Program-made: the position numbers and the translations under genes
Assembly (NCBI GenBank): GCA_013289705.1
Contig: JABCZM010000010.1
Coordinates: 1 to 39,354, forward strand
Source of the DNA: Candidatus Saccharimonadota bacterium
Lineage (GTDB): Bacteria > Patescibacteriota > Saccharimonadia > Saccharimonadales > UBA4665
DNA length: 39,354 bases
Reading direction: 5' to 3'
Part shown: one piece after another, positions 1 through 5,866 of the stretch
Layout: each line of letters starts with the position of its first letter
Position numbering within the stretch: position 1 is the stretch's first letter
The notes under the pieces: generated by a model
The model's database searches: none
What the model saw: the letters and a program-made list of their open reading frames with translations, nothing else
What the model was told of the DNA's origin: nothing

Positions 1-78
1 GACATATCTTTCTCCTGTTTGTTTTTAGACGGATAACCAAGAGAAAGTATGTCGCCTTTTTAGTAGCAAACAAAGAGA

Positions 79-107
79 AGCCCGGCTTACGCCGGGCTAT
101 TTGGTTT
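79..107 (+). terminator. hairpin with weak T tract
   Basis: An 8-bp perfect stem (agcccggc / gccgggct, arms 79-86 and 91-98) with a 4-nt ttac loop is followed by a T-rich but interrupted tract. It looks like the intrinsic terminator of a gene lying left of the window. The T tract is weak, so efficiency is uncertain. Confidence 0.6.
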
Positions 108-166
108 GAAGTGCACGTGGTTCAGGTTGTTTAGGATACTCATACGTGAGTTAATATCAATAGAGT

Positions 167-172
167 TATAAA
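167..172 (+). promoter_or_regulatory. -10-like box, leaderless start of the 181 gene
   Basis: TATAAA lies 8 nt before the ATG at 181, with no Shine-Dalgarno sequence between. Initiation about 7 nt downstream of this box would give a leaderless mRNA. No convincing -35 box is seen. Confidence 0.4.
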
Positions 173-180
173 ATAAAACT

Positions 181-1800
181 ATGCCAGCTGAAGATATAGA
201 CACTCCACGCCAACCATCCGAAGAACCAGCGCATGATTCAGCAGCTTGGGAACAAGCAGCACAACATATAGCTGATATTCGTGAGCTGGCAGAGAACCCC
301 GATCACCAAGCGGGGGTTGAGGCATTTATAGCGAACCACCTTAATCCTAATCTACATAAACGTAAACTAGGCCATCTTGCGGTCACTCCTAAAGCAATGT
401 CAGGCGAACAGCTGGGTGAAGACGACTCGCTTCTCCCGAACGAACGAGCAGAGCTTCAGGATGATGTCACTATGGTCGACTTATCCTCACTCACTAGAAA
501 TCCATTCGATAAAGGTCTGGAGATAGAAGAAAACACTGTTATTACCGGCAGTCATGATGAGCGTTTGGAAAGGCAACTTGAAAATCGGGATGATGGAGCA
601 CATTCTTTCGGCGAGGACATGCTAGGGGCAGTGCCCGACATACTCAAACCAAACATATTCGAGAGACACCAACGTAATTTGCGTAAGACAATAATGCGGA
701 ACGAAACAACTTCAGCTATTATGGATAAGCTGCCAATCGTTGACGATCTTCGTGACCGGTTAACGAACAATGGCTCGCGAGGCGTGCTGGAGGGTTTATC
801 AGAGTGCGAGATGGATGATTTCGTAGCATTCGCCGGCTGGAATCGAAAGCATACCCAGGAACACGCAGCATGGGTGAATGTCGACCAAGTAGAACATCCG
901 GAGGATTACGATGGGGAAGAACTCGAGGAGCCTAATGAGACTGAACGAGCAATCATTGAGTATTATCAGGATTTCAAGCATAGCCTGCAGACAGCCATTG
1001 AAGAACAGGGGCTGCCTATAACACTATCCGAGGTCCAAAATCGCTTGAGCAATCTAAGGATTCGTACAAGTGATCCCCTACTGGTGGAATTACAAGGGGA
1101 GAATGGTACTTTCGACGCTCTTACGCAAGAAATAATGATTTGTGCGGTCGACGATCCGACGGAGTTACGAGAAACGGTGTACCACGAGTTGCTCCATGCG
1201 ATATCTGGCCTAACTATGAGTATTGAGCCGAACGAATCTGAGGCTAATTATGACTCGGATGTTATACATGCTCTTCGCGCTGGCCTAGGCGGGCCAGATA
1301 ACAGGTTGCACTGGTTGAATGAAGCGATAACCGAGCAACTAACGCAAATACTGGTGGCAGACCAGCCTGTAGATTTCAACACCTTAACTGGGATAGACAT
1401 TCATAATATGCCGGAATGGCATGAGGGTGTTTATAACGATGAGAGAGAACTACTTGTGGTCATTATGGATAGCGGCGTTGAACACATACCATTTAAAACG
1501 CTATTGGAAGCATACTTTGAAGAATACCAAGCACCATATACGGATATGCGAGGCGACATAATCGTAGATACCGGCAATCCAGAGGCGGCACTGGCTTTGT
1601 ATGACGCTATCGACAGGGCTTACGGTCTTGATGGAGCCCTTGAAGAAATGCTATATGAAGATGCCGAAAGCTCTCCTCTCGAGGTAGCGGACTTGTTACA
1701 AGACCCTATGTGGCGCGATCACAAGGACACTCCGGATCGTGTCTTACAGAAATTGTTCGGTAACCCAGTAATGCCCAAAAGGCATGCTGGCGAGTCATAG
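181..1800 (+). CDS. zinc-metallopeptidase-like protein (HExxH), family unknown
   Basis: This is a 539-residue acidic protein that I cannot place in a named family. The N-terminal ~330 residues are hydrophilic, rich in Glu, Asp and Asn, without signal peptide or membrane segment. A gluzincin-type zinc motif HELLH is at residues 335-339, and NEAITE at 380-385 supplies candidate third ligands (E381 or E385) about 42 residues further on. That is the spacing and context expected for a clan MA peptidase, with E336 as catalytic base. The gene is isolated: a terminator hairpin precedes it, and two tandem hairpins separate it from the convergent Replic_Relax-like gene. It sits in an accessory region with a transposase, so horizontal acquisition is plausible. 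Peptidase activity is inferred from the motif only; the substrate is unknown. Confidence 0.7.
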   Translation: MPAEDIDTPRQPSEEPAHDSAAWEQAAQHIADIRELAENPDHQAGVEAFIANHLNPNLHKRKLGHLAVTPKAMSGEQLGEDDSLLPNERAELQDDVTMVDLSSLTRNPFDKGLEIEENTVITGSHDERLERQLENRDDGAHSFGEDMLGAVPDILKPNIFERHQRNLRKTIMRNETTSAIMDKLPIVDDLRDRLTNNGSRGVLEGLSECEMDDFVAFAGWNRKHTQEHAAWVNVDQVEHPEDYDGEELEEPNETERAIIEYYQDFKHSLQTAIEEQGLPITLSEVQNRLSNLRIRTSDPLLVELQGENGTFDALTQEIMICAVDDPTELRETVYHELLHAISGLTMSIEPNESEANYDSDVIHALRAGLGGPDNRLHWLNEAITEQLTQILVADQPVDFNTLTGIDIHNMPEWHEGVYNDERELLVVIMDSGVEHIPFKTLLEAYFEEYQAPYTDMRGDIIVDTGNPEAALALYDAIDRAYGLDGALEEMLYEDAESSPLEVADLLQDPMWRDHKDTPDRVLQKLFGNPVMPKRHAGES

Positions 1801-1870
1801 AAACAACTTGCTGGATATTTTCACGAACACCTAAGTACTGTGAGAGTGTCGCGATATCATGCTGGCGACC

Positions 1871-1921
1871 TCTATTTCCTTGCGGAAATAGAAAGCTCCT
1901 ATTAGCGAGAGCAATAGGAGC
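1871..1921. terminator. two tandem hairpins between convergent genes
   Basis: Two adjacent perfect 9-bp stems are present: arms 1871-1879/1884-1892 with a 4-nt loop, and 1895-1903/1913-1921 with a 9-nt loop. They fill the gap between two convergent genes and probably end transcription from both sides. Neither is followed by a clean T run, so they may act as RNA 3'-end protectors rather than classical intrinsic terminators. Confidence 0.5.
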
Positions 1922-1944
1922 TGCAAATGCATAACTCGGAAGCA

Positions 1945-2790
1945 CTACGCCTCTTCCCAAGCCTCCTCGCCTAACACCCCCTTCTGTTTTAGCGTCTGAG
2001 TGGTGGTGAATAACATACTCGGCCGGTCATCATCCTCCCGCTCCCATTCTCTGGCTAAGAAGCCGCGCGCACTGCGTTTGGCATAGATAAGGTCACTGGT
2101 GGTAGCACAGACAAATAGGATGCTTGGTGATGGCTCGTCCTCGCTTTCGTATTCCCATTCATCCTCACTAAAGAACTGAACATAGTTCTTTAGGCACTTG
2201 CGCATACGGTATCTTGGATAGTTCGGGTCAAAGACTTCTAGGAAGTAGGTATCCAGGGTTATCGGTTCGCTGGTACCACCATCGTAGAACTCCTTGGAGA
2301 AGCAGAGATACGGAGCAATCAGCTCACTGTCAGTCAGGAAATGGAAGAAGCTGTCCCTGCGGTACTCTGCCTCTGCTTCGTAGAAATACCAAGTGTCGTC
2401 AGTACGAGCCTTGTCGAGGGCTATACATGCATCTGCGATAAGCTGACAGCGGTCAATGTAAGACTGACTCCTACCGCTCTCACGGTAGCGCTTGTGGAGT
2501 TCATCAGTCGGATAGATGTCCTGCTCAGCCATAACATTCACTTTCTTGAGATAGCGGATACCATTAATCCCTATGTAGTAGATAGCTGGCTGTGTTTTCT
2601 TGGCGAAGTCATGTCCGTCATATATCCATTCAACGTAATGCTTGGCTCGTAAGTCCTGTAACCATGCACTAATCCGACGTTTATCCGTATGACCCATGAA
2701 GCCTTGTATCTGTGTTCTATTGAGAAATCTATACGTATATATGAGCTCTACTATGGCTTGTTGCTTATACGTTATGTTCGGTAGATTCAT
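1945..2790 (-). CDS. Replic_Relax-like winged-helix protein
   Basis: This 281-residue protein has an N-terminal ~80 residues that read as a winged helix: ITYKQQAIVELIYTYRFL, then TQIQGFMGH, then a recognition-helix region RRISAWLQDLRAKHYVEW, and a wing ending YYIGINGIRYLKK. This order (leu-rich helix, 'LTxxQI', 'RLxxLxxxGYV', 'YxLTxxG') matches the replication-relaxation family of plasmid and integrative elements. The C-terminal two thirds are acidic and unassigned, with many Asp/Glu/Tyr residues. No Shine-Dalgarno is evident at the ATG. Upstream is an unusual C-depleted tract. A role in replication or control of a mobile element is inferred from family resemblance and from the neighbouring transposase, and has not been shown. 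Confidence 0.55.
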   Translation of the reverse strand: MNLPNITYKQQAIVELIYTYRFLNRTQIQGFMGHTDKRRISAWLQDLRAKHYVEWIYDGHDFAKKTQPAIYYIGINGIRYLKKVNVMAEQDIYPTDELHKRYRESGRSQSYIDRCQLIADACIALDKARTDDTWYFYEAEAEYRRDSFFHFLTDSELIAPYLCFSKEFYDGGTSEPITLDTYFLEVFDPNYPRYRMRKCLKNYVQFFSEDEWEYESEDEPSPSILFVCATTSDLIYAKRSARGFLAREWEREDDDRPSMLFTTTQTLKQKGVLGEEAWEEA

Positions 2791-3105
2791 ATGCGTAGAG
2801 GGATTTAGATAATGATAGGTAGATAGACGTATGGTTTGGTAGTGATGTATTGGTATATAGATTTAGATGTTTATGTAGGGTATTGGTTATGTGTTATGAG
2901 TATTGTGTTTTGTTTTTGGCTGTTCTTTCTTGCCAACCCACCTACACCCTTCTTAAAAGGGTAGGTACCACGAATACTAACGCAGTAACAGTGTATAACC
3001 ATGTGCATATTTGTCACCGCCCATGGGGACAATGTACATATGCAGGGATTAGGATATTTTGAGCGCTTCTGGGCAGTCTATTGCCCGAGGGTCTATACTG
3101 GTGGC
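2791..3105. other. non-coding, strand-asymmetric tract
   Basis: No convincing gene is seen here. From 2795 to 2919 the plus strand has only a single C (2828) and is made of T, G and A, with loose repeats of tagat/gtatgg type. Further on, an imperfect inverted repeat (arms near 2941-2951 and 2957-2965, 9 bp with a 2-nt bulge) could be an operator or a hairpin. On the minus strand this tract would be the G-poor, unstructured 5' region of the Replic_Relax-like gene. Confidence 0.55.
3094..3099 (+). promoter_or_regulatory. -10-like box, leaderless start of the 3106 gene
   Basis: TATACT ends 6 nt before the ATG at 3106 and no Shine-Dalgarno intervenes. This is the main reason to believe the short gene is expressed. 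Confidence 0.45.
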
Positions 3106-3342
3106 ATGACTAACCAGCCCCTTTCAGACGAAGAACGCCAAGCCTACATAGACAAGTTGCCAGCTGATCAAGTTAATCCGGACGCAGAGGCAACGTTTGA
3201 TGATGCTATCGAACGCGCCGCGAAGCCGAAGCAATCAAAACCGGAAACACCGGATCCGTCCGATGGTTATACCGATACACAAACTCATTCAGATACAACT
3301 GAAGATATTTCCGGCTCACACAGTGATACGTCCCATCAATAG
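3106..3342 (+). CDS. small hydrophilic protein overlapping the transposase gene
   Basis: This 78-residue hydrophilic protein matches no family I know. An upstream in-frame ATG at 3001 exists, but the start at 3106 is preferred because TATACT lies 6 nt before it. Residues 1-35 (MTNQPLSDEERQAYIDKL onward) look like ordinary coding sequence. The remainder is a low-complexity tail rich in Ser, Thr, Asp, His and Pro. The last 137 nt are antisense to the 3' end of the transposase, whose conserved residues are clearly the constrained frame there. The gene may therefore be the 5' remnant of a longer gene cut by transposon insertion, with an accidental tail, or a genuine small disordered protein. I cannot separate these from sequence alone. 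Confidence 0.4.
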   Translation: MTNQPLSDEERQAYIDKLPADQVNPDAEATFDDAIERAAKPKQSKPETPDPSDGYTDTQTHSDTTEDISGSHSDTSHQ

Positions 3343-4060
3343 AACGTTTTAGTTGTCCCCAAAAGCCTTCAATGGTATTCGTGTGCACAATGCCACGGCC
3401 ATATTCACCAGCACTGTGGTTGACGCTGTCGTGGTAATAACCGACGCGGTGCAATGATCGGTAGACCTGAGCCTGGTCGCTATAGACAGTCGTGCCAGGA
3501 GCGATGTTTGTTTGCAGTCGTGGTAGCAATACCCGAGCGCCGGCACTCCGAACGTGCTCGACTTTGACGTTACCGCCACGCTCAACTATACCAAAGACGA
3601 CGGCTTTATCTTGCACGCTCACATCTTTACCACGCTGTTTGCCGCCAATGTAGGTTTCGTCGGTTTCAACGATGCCGGACAGTGGACTCGTGCCTTGGAG
3701 CATGAGGGCACGAACCTGTTTGGCGATACGCCAGGCAGTCTTATACGTTACACCCAGGTGTCGCTCGATTTCTTTAGCTGACACACCATTCTTTGCTACT
3801 GAGAATAGGTAGATAACATAGAACCAGTCTCGCAGAGATGTAGATGACTTGTGGAAGATGGTGTTAGCCAGTGGGTGTAGTTGGTTGCCACAGTCTTTGC
3901 ACTCGTAGCATTTGCGGTTACGAACGCGGTAGTAGCTGGGTTCAACGATGTCACACTTTGGGCAGGCGGGCATAGAGCCGTAAGCCTGCTCAAACATGTA
4001 GTCTAGGCAACTGTCATCGTCGGGAAAACGTTCGCTGAAGTGTTTGATGGTGAACTTCAT
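3206..4060 (-). CDS. IS1595-type (ISXO2-like) transposase
   Basis: The transposase is 284 residues from the preferred ATG at 4060, which has an AGGAG Shine-Dalgarno about 8-9 nt upstream. An upstream in-frame start at 4120 would add 20 residues without such support. An N-terminal zinc ribbon is visible (CPKC ... CYECKDCG, residues ~34-63), followed by an HTH-like segment (KEIERHLGVTYKTAWRIAKQ) and the DDE/ISXO2 catalytic domain with ETDETYIGGK, VYSDQAQVY and TIEGFWGQLKRSIDGTYH. This order is typical of IS1595-family transposases, and the length is close to normal, so it may be active. I could not find matching terminal inverted repeats or target duplications. The C-terminal end overlaps a plus-strand small gene. 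Confidence 0.9.
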   Translation of the reverse strand: MKFTIKHFSERFPDDDSCLDYMFEQAYGSMPACPKCDIVEPSYYRVRNRKCYECKDCGNQLHPLANTIFHKSSTSLRDWFYVIYLFSVAKNGVSAKEIERHLGVTYKTAWRIAKQVRALMLQGTSPLSGIVETDETYIGGKQRGKDVSVQDKAVVFGIVERGGNVKVEHVRSAGARVLLPRLQTNIAPGTTVYSDQAQVYRSLHRVGYYHDSVNHSAGEYGRGIVHTNTIEGFWGQLKRSIDGTYHCVSRKYLQLYLNEFVYRYNHRTDPVFPVLIASASRRVR

Positions 4061-4101
4061 ACCTTGAGCTCCTAGTAAATGCGATCGATGTCTGGTGTTG
4101 A

Positions 4102-4137
4102 TAAAACGAGAGGCTTGCAAGAAAGTCTCTCGTTTTA
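4102..4137 (-). terminator. 11-bp inverted repeat between DUF3892 and transposase genes
   Basis: A perfect 11-bp inverted repeat (taaaacgagag / ctctcgtttta, arms 4102-4112 and 4127-4137) is present. Read on the minus strand its 3' arm ends in TTTT, so it can serve as terminator of the DUF3892 gene upstream of the transposase. A second 6-bp stem (4136-4141/4148-4153) adjoins it. It could instead be part of the transposon end. Confidence 0.45.
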
Positions 4138-4163
4138 GCCCTAAACTGGGCTAATGGTGCCTA

Positions 4164-4448
4164 CTAAACCTCAGGGAGGCTTAGTAGGTTGTCGCTCCAC
4201 TGATTGTCAGCATGTGTTTGAAGGTACTTTGTGCCATGTTCGTTGGTACGAATAGCACACCACGCAGTCAAGTTGCCCACCTTAACGTATGCTTTTTCAC
4301 CATTCCGTTCGAGGTAGCTAATCACATCAATCCGAGTATCAATACCCGTCTCACCGTTTGCGTCTTTGCGCCAGCGGTAGTGGCTGATAGCTTCATGAGA
4401 GTTGCTTCGACCACCAGGTTTGCGGATGCCAGTAATCTGTAACGCCAT
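4164..4448 (-). CDS. DUF3892 family protein
   Basis: This 94-residue protein starts at the ATG at 4448, which has an AAAGGA-type Shine-Dalgarno about 10 nt upstream. An in-frame start at 4484 would add 12 unlikely residues. The sequence fits the DUF3892 pattern: ALQITGIRKPGG at the start, a central SHYRW ... IDVISYLE segment, and a C-terminal HGTKYLQTHADN followed by DNLLSLP. The family's function is unknown; members occur in phages and mobile elements as well as chromosomes. It is divergently transcribed from the XRE/ImmA pair, with a TACAAT -10-like box on the minus strand at 4497-4502. Confidence 0.8.
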   Translation of the reverse strand: MALQITGIRKPGGRSNSHEAISHYRWRKDANGETGIDTRIDVISYLERNGEKAYVKVGNLTAWCAIRTNEHGTKYLQTHADNQWSDNLLSLPEV

Positions 4449-4519
4449 TTTTATTATTGTCCTTTCCCCCTCTGATACCCTCAAAGAGTTAATAATATTG
4501 TAACTATCAGTTTAGCAGA

Positions 4520-4574
4520 ATGATAAATCATTGTCAACACAGATTGTGCATGTTAGTATATCAATATGATAAAT
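4520..4574 (+). promoter_or_regulatory. candidate operator sites of the XRE regulator
   Basis: The 9-mer ATGATAAAT occurs at 4520-4528 and again at 4566-4574, once just upstream of the -35 box and once on the start codon of the XRE gene. The first copy lies in an inverted repeat, aatgat-aa-atcatt (4519-4532). The arrangement suits autorepression; this is inferred. Confidence 0.4.
4531..4559 (+). promoter_or_regulatory. sigma70-type promoter, leaderless XRE gene
   Basis: TTGTCA (4531-4536), a 17-bp spacer and TAGTAT (4554-4559) stand 6 nt before the ATG at 4566. Correct spacing and near-consensus boxes make this the clearest leaderless promoter in the window. Confidence 0.65.
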
Positions 4575-4922
4575 AACACGACAACTGTAGGACAACGTAT
4601 TAAAGCCGCCCGTGAAAAAGCTGGCATAACTCAGTCTGAGCTGGCAGTCTTGCTCGGCTACACTTCACCAACAGCGATCTCTTTGATTGAGGCGGATGAA
4701 CGTAGCGTAAAAGTTGATACTCTGGAGAAGATAGCTGAAGTGCTACATCAAGATGTTCAATACTTAACTACGGGCAACAACTCTCAAATTAGTACTGTAA
4801 AGACAGCACTACGCGCAGATCCAACATTTGATAAGGATGATGTGGCAAAGATTGAGAACTTTATCGACTTCTTGGCATCACAAAAGGACAAGGATAATGG
4901 AAGAGGAACTCAGAAAGACTAG
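4566..4922 (+). CDS. XRE-family HTH transcriptional regulator
   Basis: This 118-residue DNA-binding protein has a Cro/C1-type helix-turn-helix at about residues 9-65 (VGQRIKAAREKAGITQSELA, then GYTSPTAISLIEADERSVKV, then LEKIAEVL). A short C-terminal segment follows that may dimerise. It overlaps the next gene by 26 nt, and that gene is an ImmA/IrrE-type protease. This pair is the standard repressor plus anti-repressor arrangement of phages, ICEs and some toxin systems, in which the protease cleaves the repressor on a stress signal. The promoter and candidate operators lie immediately upstream, so autoregulation is likely. Confidence 0.88.
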   Translation: MINNTTTVGQRIKAAREKAGITQSELAVLLGYTSPTAISLIEADERSVKVDTLEKIAEVLHQDVQYLTTGNNSQISTVKTALRADPTFDKDDVAKIENFIDFLASQKDKDNGRGTQKD

Positions 4923-5430
4923 TGCCGACAAAGCTAAAGCAAGGCATTGCGCTAAAGGCTTGCTAAAAGACGCCAGGGTCCAAAACGCGCCTGTGATTAT
5001 TAACACGCTTCTGCCTACAGTCAGAAAGACATTTAATATCATCGTTGCCGCTGCACCTAATGGAACCTTCAGCGGCAAGGCCGATGCCATGACTCAACGG
5101 CGTAATGATACGGTATTTATTGTATATGATAACCAAAAGGCAGAGGTTCGAAAGCGTTTCTCGGTCGCTCATGAGCTTGGCCACATCTACCTGGGACACC
5201 TCCACGGTAGTTCTAGCCTGGACTTAAATTCTGAGAATTTCGATGAGATTGAAGCCAACATATTTGCGGCTAATCTACTTATGCCTAAACTATTGCTAAG
5301 TAGTGACATAAAGAGCGGACTTTCACCGGAGGCACTTGCAAAGCGGTATGGGGTAAGTATCGATGCCTTGTGGTATCAATTAACCGATGCGGGCTTAATT
5401 AATCTTTTACATAGCACCAGCCACTCTTGA
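4897..5430 (+). CDS. ImmA/IrrE-family metallo-endopeptidase
   Basis: The protein is 177 residues from the ATG at 4897, which follows an AAGGACAAGG-like Shine-Dalgarno and overlaps the XRE gene by 26 nt. An upstream start at 4828 would add 23 residues read inside the repressor frame and is rejected. The zinc motif HELGH is at residues 92-96 within RKRFSVAHELGHIYLGH, and a downstream EIEANIFAANLLMP supplies the third ligand, as in ImmA and IrrE. The family cleaves a partner XRE repressor to release mobile-element or stress genes. The target here is most likely the adjacent regulator (inference from gene order). Confidence 0.88.
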   Translation: MEEELRKTSADKAKARHCAKGLLKDARVQNAPVIINTLLPTVRKTFNIIVAAAPNGTFSGKADAMTQRRNDTVFIVYDNQKAEVRKRFSVAHELGHIYLGHLHGSSSLDLNSENFDEIEANIFAANLLMPKLLLSSDIKSGLSPEALAKRYGVSIDALWYQLTDAGLINLLHSTSHS

Positions 5431-5510
5431 TCTAAAGAGCATCCGATACTGTAGCGGTTAAGTAATCTCTATCTTACATGCTGTAAGGGGATACTCTCGG
5501 TAAATTAGAG

Positions 5511-5539
5511 TTTACAGACATCGTCGTATCTGTTAGAAT
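5511..5539 (+). promoter_or_regulatory. rpmG promoter
   Basis: TTTACA (5511-5516), a 17-bp spacer and TAGAAT (5534-5539) match the sigma70 consensus at 5 of 6 positions in each box. The predicted leader to the rpmG ATG is about 37 nt. Confidence 0.7.
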
Positions 5540-5582
5540 GATGTGTAATTGATTTCTATAAAGGTATTAAGGTTATTACTCT

Positions 5583-5786
5583 ATGGCAAAAAAAGGCGAC
5601 AAGCGAAAACTAATTGGAATGGTCAGCGAAGAGTCTGGCGAACGTATTTATTACACCTCTAAAAACTCCATGAACACCACCGAAAAGCTTTCTTTAAAGA
5701 AGTACAGCCCCAAACTTCGCAAGCACGTACTATTTGTTGAAACCAAGAAAAACTTGGGCCGCAACGAAGTAAAACCAAAGAAATAG
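5583..5786 (+). CDS. rpmG: 50S ribosomal protein L33
   Basis: This 67-residue basic protein has the L33 core [10 protein letters not shown], a [18 protein letters not shown] segment and a C-terminal VETKK. It lacks the CxxC pairs of zinc-binding L33, so it is the zinc-independent (C-minus) form. L33 is a small protein of the large ribosomal subunit near the E site. It is slightly longer than the usual 50-55 residues because of lysine-rich N- and C-terminal tails. It stands alone as a single gene with its own promoter and a strong intrinsic terminator. Confidence 0.9.
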   Translation: MAKKGDKRKLIGMVSEESGERIYYTSKNSMNTTEKLSLKKYSPKLRKHVLFVETKKNLGRNEVKPKK

Positions 5787-5807
5787 CTTATCCTAGTACT
5801 AGCAAAA

Positions 5808-5834
5808 GAGGCGCAGGAAAGCGCTTCTTTTTTT
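5808..5834. terminator. terminator shared by rpmG and the convergent GH15 gene
   Basis: A 7-bp stem (gaggcgc 5808-5814 / gcgcttc 5821-5827, one G-T pair) with a 6-nt loop is followed by T7 on the plus strand. On the minus strand the same hairpin is followed by TTTT, so it can end both convergent units. Confidence 0.8.
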
Positions 5835-5866
5835 GGCAAAAAATAGTTGAGACTGATCTATCCGAT

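Noticed and set aside
2850-3062. Possible plus-strand 70-residue protein in the C-depleted region
   Set aside because: Its composition (many Cys, Tyr, Val, His from a G/T-rich tract), lack of ribosome site and overlap with the promoter of the 3106 gene indicate a chance open frame.
3206-4200. Complete insertion sequence with defined ends
   Set aside because: The transposase is clear, but I could not find matching terminal inverted repeats or a target duplication, so only the gene is annotated.
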